Source of the DNA: Bradyrhizobium sp. 138 | GTDB lineage: Bacteria; Pseudomonadota; Alphaproteobacteria; Rhizobiales; Xanthobacteraceae | Reading direction: 5' to 3' | DNA: 64,000 nt | NCBI RefSeq assembly: GCF_023074075.1 | Contig: NZ_JADPKT010000084.1 | Location: forward strand, 186,001-250,000 | Part shown: in pieces, positions 15,769 to 24,939 of the stretch | Layout of the letters: each line of letters opens with the position of its first letter | Numbering within the stretch: position 1 is the first letter of the stretch | Position numbers and translations under genes: made by a program | The notes under the pieces: model-generated | Database searches by the model: none | Seen by the model: only the letters and a program-made list of their open reading frames with translations | What the model was told of the DNA's origin: nothing

Positions 15769-16728
15769 GTGGCGAGATTTGTGACTGTCGCGGCCGGCCA
15801 GCTCGGCCCGATCGCGAGGACCGAGACCAGGACCGAAGTGGTGGCGCGGCTGATGATCTTGATGCGCGAGGCGAAGGCCTGCGGCTGCGACCTGATCGTC
15901 TATCCCGAGCTCGCGCTGACGACGTTTTTTCCGCGTTGGTATTTTGAGGATCAGGCCGAGATCGACAGCTTCTTCGAGCGCGAGATGCCGGGGCCGGAGA
16001 CGCGAGGCCTGTTCGATCTGGCGCGCGAGCTCGGGATCGGCTTCTGTCTCGGCTATGCCGAGCTGACGGTCGAGGCCGGACTTGTCAGGCGCTACAACAC
16101 GTCCATCCTCGTCGACCAGAGCGGCGCGATCACCTTGACGTATCGCAAGGTCCATCTGCCAGGCCACGCCGAGCACGAACCGTGGCGGAAATTCCAGCAT
16201 CTGGAAAAGCGCTATTTCGAGCCCGGCAGCGGCTTCGGCGTCGCCAGCGCCTTCGGCGGCGTGATGGGCATGGCGATCTGCAATGACCGCCGCTGGAGCG
16301 AGACCTATCGGGTGATGGGTCTGCAGGGCGTCGAGATGGTGATGATCGGCTACAACACGCCGGTCCACAATCCGCCGGCGCCCGAGCATGACGATCTCTC
16401 GCTGTTCCACAACCATCTGGTGATGCAGGCCGGCGCCTATCAGAACGGCACCTTCGTGGTCGGCGTCGCCAAGGCCGGTATCGAGGAGGGCGTGGACCAC
16501 ATCGGCGGCAGCTGCATCATCGCGCCCTCCGGCGAGATCATCGCGAGATGCGCGACCAAGGGCGATGAGCTCGCGCTGGCGCGCTGCGATCTCGATCTCT
16601 GCAATTCCTACAAGCGCACCACCTTCAATTTCGACCTCCACCGCCAGCCGCACGCCTATGGGATGATCGTGGAGCGGAAGGGGGTGACGACGATGGCGGA
16701 TGGGACGGCGGTAAGGCCGAAGGGGTGA
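15769..16728 (+). CDS. N-carbamoyl-D-amino-acid hydrolase (nitrilase superfamily)
   Basis: 319 residues with the full Glu-Lys-Cys triad of the nitrilase fold: Glu47 in YPELALT, Lys127 in YRKVHLPG, Cys172 in AICNDRRW. NDRRW and the pattern NTPVHNP are characteristic of D-carbamoylases, which release D-amino acids, CO2 and ammonia from N-carbamoyl-D-amino acids. The start is GTG with AAGGA 8 nt upstream. No hydantoinase lies beside it, though an M20 amidase of the carbamoylase family is 3 kb away on the other strand. Confidence 0.9.
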   Translation: MARFVTVAAGQLGPIARTETRTEVVARLMILMREAKACGCDLIVYPELALTTFFPRWYFEDQAEIDSFFEREMPGPETRGLFDLARELGIGFCLGYAELTVEAGLVRRYNTSILVDQSGAITLTYRKVHLPGHAEHEPWRKFQHLEKRYFEPGSGFGVASAFGGVMGMAICNDRRWSETYRVMGLQGVEMVMIGYNTPVHNPPAPEHDDLSLFHNHLVMQAGAYQNGTFVVGVAKAGIEEGVDHIGGSCIIAPSGEIIARCATKGDELALARCDLDLCNSYKRTTFNFDLHRQPHAYGMIVERKGVTTMADGTAVRPKG

Positions 16729-16737
16729 TCTCCTCTT

Positions 16738-16815
16738 CGTAGCCCGGGTGAGCGCAGCGATACCCGGGACAGCGTCTGTGGAGACCCGGATATCGCTGCG
16801 CTCATCCGGGCTACG
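16738..16815. repeat. Dispersed inverted repeat, CGTAGCCCGGGTGAGCGCAGCG type
   Basis: CGTAGCCCGGGTGAGCGCAG at the left pairs with CTGCGCTCATCCGGGCTACG at the right, with an inner ATACCCGG/CCGGATAT arm. It is directly after the carbamoylase stop and may serve as its terminator. Confidence 0.8.
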
Positions 16816-16842
16816 CGATTGTGCCTGTGTCGCCCTCTGTCA

Positions 16843-17489
16843 ATCCCTCTCGCCAAAAATATTCCGCTTTACCGAAATTCGGTTTTGTCGTATGTGTCGC
16901 CCATCCCGGCTCATCCAAGAGGGGCGATCTCGAGGTCGTCTTGATCGCGAGCCGGGCTTGCGGTGGACGCGGCAGCGTCGGCATGAGAGGCGCGGGCAGG
17001 GCGGGTAGTCCCTGTGAGCCCGAGGCTTCGTGCAGACGAGCGGCGCTGCTAGGTTCGTCTCGCCTGTAAGTTTCCAGCTTCGTCGACAGGGCTGGAAATA
17101 CTGCGGCGACATGGCGGGCCGTGCGTACGGCAAAACCGTGTGGTCCTGACCGTCGTTGCCACGGTCAAGCTGTCGCGAAGGTGCGAGCGAGTCCAACCGG
17201 GCAGAACTGCATCATCCAATTCGCAGGTAGCGAGGGAGGCCAGAAGGAAAGTTCGGCTCCCGGGAGAGCACGGCATAAGCCGTCCGACCATCGCGCAGGG
17301 AAGGCCGAGTGATCGGCACCACCTGTATGCTGCTGTGCGGTTCTTCCTGCGTGTGCATTTCGCGCAGCGGACCGCGGGTGCCTGTCGGCACCCGGCCTTC
17401 CCTGCGCCCTCCTGGATAAGAGGGTGAGAGATCAAGCAAAGCTCGGGTGAATCAAGCCGCGAGAGCGAGAAGGCATGTCTGCGTGTCAC
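16843..17489. repeat. Long dispersed non-coding repeat (about 650 bp)
   Basis: Gene-free block in which every frame is open over short stretches but no frame gives a recognisable protein. On the minus strand the text gives hypothetical peptides (for example SRLDSPELCLISHP) that I remember being mis-annotated many times in Bradyrhizobium, Afipia and Rhodopseudomonas genomes. I therefore call it a multi-copy element rather than a gene. A copy count was not possible here. Confidence 0.55.
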
Positions 17490-17501
17490 AAATTCAAATA
17501 T

Positions 17502-17595
17502 CGTAGGGTGGGCAAAGGCGCTCTTGCGCCGTGCCCACGATTTCTGTCGGCCGCGAAAGATACGTGGGCACGCTCCGCTTTGCCCACCCTACGGC
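17502..17595. repeat. CGTAGGGTGGGCAAAG repeat, first of two in tandem
   Basis: CGTAGGGTGGGCAAAGGCG and CGCTTTGCCCACCCTACGGC ends, the same family as 6286-6412. Confidence 0.85.
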
Positions 17596-17604
17596 ACTCG
17601 ATAT

Positions 17605-17697
17605 CGTAGGGTGGGCAAAGCGCAGCGTGCCCACGCCTTGTTGCTCATGGAGGGAGATCGTGGGCACGGCGCTGCGCGCCTTTGCCCACCCTACGGC
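17605..17697. repeat. CGTAGGGTGGGCAAAG repeat, second of two in tandem
   Basis: Starts 10 nt after the previous copy in the same orientation, with the same terminal arms and a GTGCCCACG/CGTGGGCAC inner pair. Confidence 0.85.
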
Positions 17698-17875
17698 AGT
17701 GCGAAGGCGTGTCTGCGATTCAAATGTCCACGTCGCGCCATGTGATCGTGCGTTTGTGAAAACCTGTGAAGCTCGCTTCGCGCGCGCACGTGGACAGAAG
17801 CTGTCGGATATTGTAATGCGCATCTGAAATGCTGGAGCAATGTGGCCCGCACGCGGACTTCCAAAGGCCAATCCG

Positions 17876-18808
17876 ATGACCCAGGCAGGCGCCTACGGAG
17901 AGAAGCTCGGGCAATTCCTGCGTTTGAAGGAGGCGCCGCCCGCCCTGGTCACGCGCTCGCTGCGCAGCGCCGAGCTCGCGGTCACCGAGACGCGGAATGA
18001 TCGCCCGCTGATGGGTCTGTCCGGCTCGCTCACCGCGGAAGATGCGTTTCTCGTCAGCCTGAAGCTTCGCGACTACCCGGATTGCGAGCTCTGGGAGCGC
18101 GGCAAATCCATCATGAAGGCGGACGTTCGCGCCGGGACGACCTATCTCTACGACCTCAAGCTCGATCCGCGCTATGTGATCGACAAGCCGTTCCACTCGC
18201 TCTTTTTCTATCTTCCACGCTCAGCCCTCGATGGCGTCGCCGAGCAGAGCGGGGCGAAGCGCGTCGATCAGCTCGACTGTCAGATTGGCGTCGGCCACGA
18301 CGACGAGATCATCCGACACATCGGAGCGGCGCTGCAACACGGGCTGCGACGGCCGCACGAAGCCAACCAGCTTTTCATCGATCACATGATGCTCGCCTTG
18401 ACCGTCCATGTCGTCCGGACTTACGGCGGCCTTCAAGCCTTGGCGGGGCCCACCCGCGGCGGTCTCGCGCCCTGGCAGGTAAAACGCGCCTGCGAGCGGC
18501 TGGAATCCGATCTCGGCGGCAAACTCTCGCTGCAGACGATCGCGAGCGAGCTCGACCTCTCGGTCAGCCATTTTTCACGTGCATTTCGAAGCGCGGTCGG
18601 CATGCCGCCGCATCAATGGCTGCTTCATCAGCGCGTGAATGCCGCCAAGCAGTTGATGAGCGTGCGCGGCCTGCCCCTGTCGGAGATCGCGATCTCGGCG
18701 GGGTTTGCCAACCAAAGTCACTTCACCCGCGTGTTTTCCTCGATCGTCGGCGTCAGCCCGGCCGTGTGGCGCCGACAGACGTCCGGCGTCTCGGGCACAG
18801 ACGCGTGA
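17876..18808 (+). CDS. AraC-family transcriptional regulator
   Basis: 310 residues. The C-terminal AraC domain (about 205-300) has two helix-turn-helix motifs: LSLQTIASELDLSVSHFSRAF and LPLSEIAISAGFANQSHFTRVF (cores ASELDLSVSHF and AISAGFANQSHF). The N-terminal part is a probable ligand or dimer domain without a recognised cupin motif. Start 17876 has AAAGG 8 nt upstream; ATG 17840 is the alternative. It converges on the amidase gene and no target gene is obvious; the nearest plus-strand gene upstream is the carbamoylase. Confidence 0.88.
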   Translation: MTQAGAYGEKLGQFLRLKEAPPALVTRSLRSAELAVTETRNDRPLMGLSGSLTAEDAFLVSLKLRDYPDCELWERGKSIMKADVRAGTTYLYDLKLDPRYVIDKPFHSLFFYLPRSALDGVAEQSGAKRVDQLDCQIGVGHDDEIIRHIGAALQHGLRRPHEANQLFIDHMMLALTVHVVRTYGGLQALAGPTRGGLAPWQVKRACERLESDLGGKLSLQTIASELDLSVSHFSRAFRSAVGMPPHQWLLHQRVNAAKQLMSVRGLPLSEIAISAGFANQSHFTRVFSSIVGVSPAVWRRQTSGVSGTDA

Positions 18809-18874
18809 ACTCCGGTGATGCGGGGCGACTGCCCGCAGCATTCGCGTCAGATCGCGCAATCGCTTGTCGTCACA

Positions 18875-20107
18875 TCAGCCGCCGAGGATGCGCCGGCAAG
18901 CGTCGACGAAGACCTCCGCACCAGTGACGATATCGGCATCAGTGGTGTCTTCGGTCCAGTGATGGCTGATGCCGCCGATCGACGGCACGAACAGCATGCC
19001 GGCGGGCATGACCGTTGCCAGCATCTGCGCATCGTGGCCCGCGCCGCTGGGCATGCGAACGGATCGTCCACCAGCGAACGCCTTGCTTGCGACGTCGATC
19101 GCATCCTGGAAGCCGGCGTTCATCATCGCGGGCGCGCCGGTGCGCAGCTTCGTCACGGTGGCGGTGCAGGGACCGCTCGCACTGGCCTCCTCCGCCATGG
19201 TCCGCAGCAATTTCTCCAGCCGGGCGATGACGGCCGGATCGTCGTCGCGGATCTGGAACAGCATTTCGGCGCCGCCCGGAATGATGCTCGGCGCACCCGG
19301 ATCGAGCGTGATGCGCCCGGTGGTCCAGACCGTGCGCGGACCGCAGGCATCAGGAAAACGCTCGTCGATGGCGACGCAGAATTTGGCCAGCGCCAGCCCC
19401 GCATCCCTGCGCACGGCCATGCGCGTGGTGCCGGCGTGATTCTGCTCGCCAACGAAATTGATCTGGTATTGCCAGATGCCGACGATGGAGGTGACGACGC
19501 CGATCGCGAGCTTGCCGCTTTCGAGCGTGTCGCCCTGCTCGATATGCGCCTCGAGATATCCGACGTGGCGGCCCGGCTCGGCGGTGACGCGCGGGCGGCC
19601 GGCGAGCCCCATGTCGGCGAGTGCGTCGCGCATCGTGCGGCCGCTGGTGCGATCGCACGCGGCGTCGATGTCGGCTTCCGTCACTTGCCCGACATAGGAG
19701 CGAGAGCCGAGGAAATGGCCGAAATGCCCTTCCTCGTCGCACCAGGCGGCGACTTCGACCGCGCCGTTCACGGAAGGATCGGCATTGAGCACGCGCGCGG
19801 CCTCGAGCGCATAGACGACGCCGAGCGGGCCATCGAGCCAGCCGGCATAGTTCTGGCTCTCCAGATGCGAGCCGGCCAGCAGCTTCGGTCCGGGCTTGGT
19901 GCTGGTGCCGAACACGTTGCCGATGCCGTCGATCGAAGCGGAGAGGCCCGCCTCCGGCAGCTTGCGCACCAGCCAGTCCAGCGAAAGCTTGTGCGGCTCG
20001 GAGAAGGTCGGCTTGTGCACGCCTGTTTTGTAAGCACCAATGGCACGGAGTGCATTCAAGTCGGCGAGGACGCGCTGGCCGTCGGCGCGCGGCGTGGTGT
20101 CAGGCAT
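18875..20107 (-). CDS. M20-family amidase (hydantoinase/carbamoylase family)
   Basis: 410-residue binuclear metallo-amidase of the allantoate amidohydrolase / N-carbamoyl-L-amino-acid hydrolase group. Metal-ligand motifs are GSHLES..GWLDGPLG, CDEEGHFG, EAHIEQG and the C-terminal SHHWTED; PSGAGHDAQ is also conserved. The start at 20107 overlaps the ABC ATPase stop by 8 nt, so it is the last gene of a minus-strand unit behind hutF-hutC and an ABC importer. In that context it could remove the formyl group from N-formylglutamate, but carbamoyl substrates are equally compatible with its sequence. Confidence 0.82.
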   Translation of the reverse strand: MPDTTPRADGQRVLADLNALRAIGAYKTGVHKPTFSEPHKLSLDWLVRKLPEAGLSASIDGIGNVFGTSTKPGPKLLAGSHLESQNYAGWLDGPLGVVYALEAARVLNADPSVNGAVEVAAWCDEEGHFGHFLGSRSYVGQVTEADIDAACDRTSGRTMRDALADMGLAGRPRVTAEPGRHVGYLEAHIEQGDTLESGKLAIGVVTSIVGIWQYQINFVGEQNHAGTTRMAVRRDAGLALAKFCVAIDERFPDACGPRTVWTTGRITLDPGAPSIIPGGAEMLFQIRDDDPAVIARLEKLLRTMAEEASASGPCTATVTKLRTGAPAMMNAGFQDAIDVASKAFAGGRSVRMPSGAGHDAQMLATVMPAGMLFVPSIGGISHHWTEDTTDADIVTGAEVFVDACRRILGG

Positions 20108-20885
20108 GTTCGGCAACCTTGAGTGCCTCGGTGCGGATTTCCTCGACCAGCCGCTCCTTGAGCTGGACGAATTCCGGCGTCGTCTTGATCTTGTAGGAGC
20201 GCGGATGCGGCAGGTCCACATTGATCTCGGCTTTGATCCGGCCGGGGCGCGCGCTCATGACGATGACGCGGCTGCCGAGGAAGATCGCTTCCTCGATGTC
20301 GTGGGTCACGAACAGCACGGTTTTCTGGTCGCGCTCCCAGATCCCGAGCAGCATCTCCTGCATCAAGGCGCGGGTCTGGTTGTCCAGTGCGCCGAACGGC
20401 TCGTCGAGCAGCAGGATTTTCGGATCGTTGGCGAGCGCGCGGGCAATTGCGGTGCGCTGCTGCATGCCGCCGGACAGCTGCTTCGGCCAATGGTTCTCGA
20501 AGCCGGACAACCCGACCTGGCGGATGAACGCGTCGGCAATCTTGTTGCGCTCCGCCTCGGACACACCACGCTCGCGCAGGCCGAACGCGATGTTCTCGCG
20601 CACAGTGAGCCAGGGAAATAGCGTGTAGGACTGGAACACCATGCCGCGATCGGCGCCGGGACCTGTCACCTCGCGCCCATCGAGCGTGACGCGCCCGCTG
20701 GTGGGACGATCGAGGCCGGCGACGATGCGGAGCAGCGTGGACTTGCCGCAGCCGGAGGGCCCAAGGATGGTGACGAAGTCGTTGTTGCCGATGGTGAGGT
20801 CGGTCGGCTCCAGCGCCCGCGTCGGCGCGTTGCCGTGGCGCGCGGGGAAGGTGCGGGAGACCTGCTCGATCTTGAGGATCGTCAT
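20100..20885 (-). CDS. ABC transporter ATPase, nitrate/sulfonate/taurine type
   Basis: 261 residues. Walker A GPSGCGKST, signature LSGGMQQR, Walker B LLLDEPFGALD, switch VTHDIEEA, in the order and spacing of SsuB/TauB-like ATPases. ATG 20885 overlaps the permease stop in ATGA, which decides the start against 20897. It energises import with the permease at 20882 and the binding protein at 21728. Confidence 0.93.
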   Translation of the reverse strand: MTILKIEQVSRTFPARHGNAPTRALEPTDLTIGNNDFVTILGPSGCGKSTLLRIVAGLDRPTSGRVTLDGREVTGPGADRGMVFQSYTLFPWLTVRENIAFGLRERGVSEAERNKIADAFIRQVGLSGFENHWPKQLSGGMQQRTAIARALANDPKILLLDEPFGALDNQTRALMQEMLLGIWERDQKTVLFVTHDIEEAIFLGSRVIVMSARPGRIKAEINVDLPHPRSYKIKTTPEFVQLKERLVEEIRTEALKVAEHA

Positions 20886-21658
20886 GCGAGCCTCCACGGA
20901 AACAGCCAGGCGTTGAATGCCTTGAACATGAAGTCCGAGAGGAGCCCGATCAGCCCGATCACGATGATGCCGAAGATGATCTGGCCGGTGTTGAGCAGCG
21001 CCTGGCTGTCGGTGATCATGTGACCGATCCCCGAGGACGAGCCGATCAGCTCGGCGACGATGACGTAAGTCCAGGCCCAGCCCAGCACCAGCCGCAGGAT
21101 TTCCGCGATCTCGGGGGCGGAGGAGGGCAGCAGCACGCGGCGGATGATGCCGCGGTCGCTGGCACCCAACGTATAGGCCGCCTCGACCAGGTCGCGCCGC
21201 GTCGCGCCGACGGTGACGGCGACCATCAGGATGACCTGGAACACCGAGCCGATGAAGATGACGAGCAGTTTTTGCAGTTCACCGATGCCGGCCCACAGGA
21301 TCAGCAGCGGGATGAAGGCGGAGGCAGGCAGATAGCGCGCAAAGGAGACGAAGGGCTCAAGGAATGCCTCGATCGGCTTGTAGGCGCCCATCAGCACACC
21401 GAGCGGGACTGCGATGATCGCCGCGAGCGCGAAGCCGCCGACGACGCGCCAGATCGTCATGCCGATATCGTAGACGAAGCCCTGCTTGGCCAGCAGGTCA
21501 TAACCCTCCTGCACCATGGTCAAGGGGTTGGCGAGGAAGGTTTTCGACACATGGCCGCCGAGCGTTGCCCAGGACCAGAGGGCAACGAACAGCACGAAGA
21601 ACGCGAGGCCATAGGCCACGCGCTGCTTCGATGTCACAGGGTCCAGGGGACGCATCAA
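20882..21658 (-). CDS. ABC transporter permease, SsuC/TauC type
   Basis: 258 residues with about six membrane helices. The cytoplasmic EAA-like loop is VEAAYTLGASDRGIIRRVLLP. Membership in the nitrate/sulfonate/taurine group matches the ATPase and binding protein. It ends in a 4-nt overlap with the ATPase and begins 69 nt after the binding-protein gene. Confidence 0.92.
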   Translation of the reverse strand: MMRPLDPVTSKQRVAYGLAFFVLFVALWSWATLGGHVSKTFLANPLTMVQEGYDLLAKQGFVYDIGMTIWRVVGGFALAAIIAVPLGVLMGAYKPIEAFLEPFVSFARYLPASAFIPLLILWAGIGELQKLLVIFIGSVFQVILMVAVTVGATRRDLVEAAYTLGASDRGIIRRVLLPSSAPEIAEILRLVLGWAWTYVIVAELIGSSSGIGHMITDSQALLNTGQIIFGIIVIGLIGLLSDFMFKAFNAWLFPWRLA

Positions 21659-21727
21659 ACTGTCTATCCGGCGTTGAAACGATTTGCCGGCCCCGCCGCG
21701 AGACGGGGCCGGCAGCTCTCGAGAGGT

Positions 21728-22672
21728 TTACTTGATGTAGCTCGCGTCGAAGAGGTCCTCGACCTTCGGCGCGGCCTTGATGATGCCGATCTCGAGCAGG
21801 AGGTCGGCGGCCTCCTTGTTGAAGGTCAGGAAGTCGCCGGCGAAGAACTTCTGGTTCGCGGCCTTGTCCTGCCAGCGCAGATATTTTGCCGAGTTGCCGA
21901 ACTGCTCGCCGGTCTGCTTCACGTCGGCGCCCATGATCTCGTAGGCCTTGGCCTGGTCCTTGGCGATCATGTCGAGCGCCTCGAAATAACTGTCGGCGAG
22001 TGCCTTGGCGGCCTTGGGATTCTCGGTAAGGAATTTCGGCGTACAGCCGAAAGTGTCCATCACCATCGGATAGTCCAGCGTGGTCGCGATGATCTTGCCC
22101 TTGTCGGGCGCGGCGCGCACCGTCGACAGGTAAGGCTCATAGGTCATCGCGGCATCGTTCTGGCCGGAGACGAAAGCCTGCGCGGCCGCAGCCGGCTCCA
22201 GGTTGACGACGGTGACGTCCTTCACGGTGAGGCCGTTCTTCTTCAGCATCCAGGCCAGCGCAAAATACGGCGAGGTGCCGGGCGCCGAGGCCGCGACGGT
22301 CTTGCCCTTGAGGTCCTTGATCGAGGCGAGGTCGTTGCGTACGGCCATGCCGTCGGCGCCATAGCTCTTGTCGAGCTGGAAGATCTGCTTGGTCGCAACG
22401 CCATTGGCGTTCCAGGAGATCCAGGTCTCGACCGTCGTTGCCGCGCACTGGACGTCACCGGAGGCGATCGCGAGATGACGGTCCTTCTGCGGGATTTTCT
22501 TGATCGTCACGTCGAGCCCGTTCTTCTTGAAGATGCCGGCCTCCTTCGCCAGCGTCAGCGGCGCAAAGCCGGTCCATCCGGAAATGCCGACGCCGACCTT
22601 GACGTCGTCGGCGAGCACGGGAGTGGAGGCCGCGAGGGCAATGATTGTCGCAAATATCGTCGAATTACGCAT
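21728..22672 (-). CDS. ABC transporter periplasmic binding protein, NitT/TauT type
   Basis: 314 residues with a signal peptide (cleavage near PVLADD, residue 22) and a two-lobed NMT1/SsuA-like fold: VGVGISGWTGFAPLTLAKEAG at the start of lobe one, then GKTVAASAPGTSPYFAL. Start 22672 gives a proper signal peptide; the ORF extends back to 22750 without one. It is 84 nt after the hutC stop, so it may be read from the hut promoter. A ligand connected with histidine or its breakdown products is inference from position. Confidence 0.88.
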   Translation of the reverse strand: MRNSTIFATIIALAASTPVLADDVKVGVGISGWTGFAPLTLAKEAGIFKKNGLDVTIKKIPQKDRHLAIASGDVQCAATTVETWISWNANGVATKQIFQLDKSYGADGMAVRNDLASIKDLKGKTVAASAPGTSPYFALAWMLKKNGLTVKDVTVVNLEPAAAAQAFVSGQNDAAMTYEPYLSTVRAAPDKGKIIATTLDYPMVMDTFGCTPKFLTENPKAAKALADSYFEALDMIAKDQAKAYEIMGADVKQTGEQFGNSAKYLRWQDKAANQKFFAGDFLTFNKEAADLLLEIGIIKAAPKVEDLFDASYIK

Positions 22673-22756
22673 GATTGTCGTCCTCTGCCGATCGATGGAT
22701 TGACGTCCTGTTGATCTCTTCATGTAGCGATGCACGATTTGTGCCGACATATCCTC

Positions 22757-23485
22757 TCAGCCTCCCTTGAATCGCGCGACAAGGCGGTGAGAGTCACCGG
22801 GATAGAGCAGGCGCACGGCGGTGATCGTGCGCGCGCTGCGCCAGGTGTAACGGTCGATCACGAGACAGGGCGCGCCGACGGCGATCGCGAGCGCGTCCGC
22901 CGTATGGTCGTCCGCAACGATGGCGCTGATCGTATGCTCGGCCTCCGTCCATGGGACGTGGTGAAGCAGCCACGAGCCGGGCGGCTCGCGCGAGAAATCC
23001 GCGGCCGCGGCGGCAGGCACCGACGACAGGTCGATCAGCCTGTCCTCGACCGCAAACGGCACGTTGTCGGCGCTGTGCCGGCAGGTGATCGAAACCACCT
23101 TGCCGGCCTTCCTCACGCCGAGACGGTCACGGTCGGCTGCGGTCGCAGCTCGCAGCTTGCGATGGATCAGCTCATAGCCGTAGGCGCGCCCCAATGCGGT
23201 GATCTCGGCGCGGATGTCGGCGATCTTGAGCACCGCCGACTGATGTTGCGGTCGGCGTACGAACGAGCCGGCGCGCCGCCGCCGTTCGATCAGATCGGCT
23301 TGCGCGAGCTCCGACAGCGCCTTGTTCACCGTCATGCGCGAGCAGCCGTAACGCGCCACCAGCTCGTGCTCGAACGGGATGCGATGTCCGGGAGGCCACT
23401 CACCGGTCAGGATGCGCTTCTCGATGTCGGCGCGAATGCGCTTGTAGAGCGTCGGCTTGTCGGCGGCATCGGTCGCGAGGCTCAT
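22757..23485 (-). CDS. hutC: Histidine utilisation repressor HutC (GntR family)
   Basis: 242 residues. The N-terminal winged helix (about 8-75) has LYKRIRADIEKRILTGEWPPG and the recognition part CSRMTVNKALSELAQADLIERRRRAGSFV, here cited by their cores RILTGEWPPG and RMTVNKAL. The C-terminal UTRA domain (about 95-235) binds urocanate in HutC proteins. Start 23485 overlaps the hutF stop in ATGA. The palindrome at 24875 is its likely operator. Confidence 0.93.
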   Translation of the reverse strand: MSLATDAADKPTLYKRIRADIEKRILTGEWPPGHRIPFEHELVARYGCSRMTVNKALSELAQADLIERRRRAGSFVRRPQHQSAVLKIADIRAEITALGRAYGYELIHRKLRAATAADRDRLGVRKAGKVVSITCRHSADNVPFAVEDRLIDLSSVPAAAAADFSREPPGSWLLHHVPWTEAEHTISAIVADDHTADALAIAVGAPCLVIDRYTWRSARTITAVRLLYPGDSHRLVARFKGG

Positions 23486-24840
23486 GCGAGGAGCCTCCGC
23501 ACCGCCGCATTGAAGCGCTCGCGCGCGGCCTGGCGCAATCTGTGCCGGCCGCCTTCGACGACCTTGTGGCCGCCGGCCCAGACGCAATCGATCGCGCCAG
23601 TCCCTGCGGCAAAGATCCAACCGTCGATGGCGGCATCGCCGTGGCGTCCCGCGAGCGACGGATGCGCGGCGTCGAGCGTGACGATGTCGGCGCGCGCGCC
23701 GGGCGTAAGTCCCACCATCCCCTGCGCCAGCGCTTGGGCGCCGCCTGCGAGCGCGTGATCGAATAATGTGCGCCCCGTCGAACGGCCCGCGCCGCTGGAG
23801 AGCACGTTGCGCGCGCGATGCTTGAGCCGTTGGCCGTATTCGAGCTGGCGCAATTCGTCGGCGACGCCGACCAGCACGTTGGAATCGGTGCCGATACCGA
23901 ACGCGCCGCCAGCGTCCAGAAATTCGCGCGCCGGAAAAATGCCGTCGCCAAGGCTCGCCTCGGTGATGGGGCAGAGGCCGGCAACCGCGCCGGTCTCCGC
24001 AAAGGCGGCGACTTCCTCATCCGTCGTATGAGTCGCGTGAATGAGGCACCAGCGCTGATCGACTGGCGCGTGCTCCAGCAACCATTGCACCGGTCGCCGT
24101 CCTGACCATGCCAGGCAATCCTCGACTTCCTTCACCTGCTCGGCGGCATGGATATGCACCGGCCCGCCTTCGGCAAACGGAATGATCGCCGCAAGCTCGT
24201 CCGGCGTGGCCGCACGCAGGCTGTGCGGTGCGATGCCGATATTGGCGCCGGGCAACGTGCTGATCGCCTTGCGCGAGGCGCTCATCAGCGCGGCGAACTG
24301 ATCGACCGAGCAAATGAAGCGGCGCTGGCCGGCATGCGGCGCGGCGCCGCCGAACGAGCCGTGCGCATAAAAGCTCGGCAGCAACGTCAGGGCAATGCCG
24401 GAGGCCTCGGCAGCCTGCGCAATCCGCGCGGCCATCTCGGCGGGATCGGCATAGTGAGCGCCGTCGCGGTCGTGATGCAGATAGTGGAATTCGCCGACGC
24501 GGGTAAAACCCTGCTCCAGCATCTCGACATAGAGCAGCGTGGCAACGGCAACGACGTCGTCCGGCGTCATCGCCAACGCAAAGCGATACATCGTCTCGCG
24601 CCAGGTCCAGAAGGTGTCGGTGGAATCGCCGCGCAGCTCGGCAAGCCCGGCCATGCCGCGCTGGAACGCGTGGCTGTGCAGGCTCGCCAATCCCGGCAGC
24701 GCGATAGCGTGGCGCTCGTCGCCTGCGGCAGGCTGCACGCCCGCGGTCACCTCCGCGATCGCGCCGGCGGTGATCACCACCTGCACGTCATTGGCCCAGC
24801 CCGAGGGCAGGAGCGCGGAGGCGAAATGCAGTCGTGTCAT
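23482..24840 (-). CDS. hutF: Formimidoylglutamate deiminase
   Basis: 452-residue amidohydrolase converting N-formimino-L-glutamate to N-formyl-L-glutamate and ammonia. Metal ligands are seen in LHSHAFQRGM, VHIHAAEQ, LIHATHT and GTDSNV. It implies the five-step Hut route, which then needs a formylglutamate deformylase; no hutG is in the window. Start 24840 (MTRLHFASAL) is preferred over 24870, which would place the operator inside the gene. First gene of the minus-strand hut unit. Confidence 0.94.
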   Translation of the reverse strand: MTRLHFASALLPSGWANDVQVVITAGAIAEVTAGVQPAAGDERHAIALPGLASLHSHAFQRGMAGLAELRGDSTDTFWTWRETMYRFALAMTPDDVVAVATLLYVEMLEQGFTRVGEFHYLHHDRDGAHYADPAEMAARIAQAAEASGIALTLLPSFYAHGSFGGAAPHAGQRRFICSVDQFAALMSASRKAISTLPGANIGIAPHSLRAATPDELAAIIPFAEGGPVHIHAAEQVKEVEDCLAWSGRRPVQWLLEHAPVDQRWCLIHATHTTDEEVAAFAETGAVAGLCPITEASLGDGIFPAREFLDAGGAFGIGTDSNVLVGVADELRQLEYGQRLKHRARNVLSSGAGRSTGRTLFDHALAGGAQALAQGMVGLTPGARADIVTLDAAHPSLAGRHGDAAIDGWIFAAGTGAIDCVWAGGHKVVEGGRHRLRQAARERFNAAVRRLLA

Positions 24841-24874
24841 GTTTCCATGCCGGCTGGACAGAAGGCCCATACGA

Positions 24875-24894
24875 TTATATGTCTAGACATATAA
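24875..24894. promoter_or_regulatory. HutC operator between hutF and hutI
   Basis: Perfect 20-bp palindrome TTATATGTCTAGACATATAA. Its core GTCTAGAC fits the GT-N-TA-N-AC consensus of HutC-subfamily GntR regulators. It is 35 nt from the hutF start and 46 nt from hutI, so it can control both directions. Confidence 0.82.
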
Positions 24895-24939
24895 GTCAAG
24901 CATCCCAAGGCGCAGGGACATCCGCGAAGGGACCATTGC

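Noticed and set aside
16840..17489. Several ORFs of 60-146 codons in the repeat block
   Set aside because: They overlap each other in many frames within a likely multi-copy element and show no protein family.
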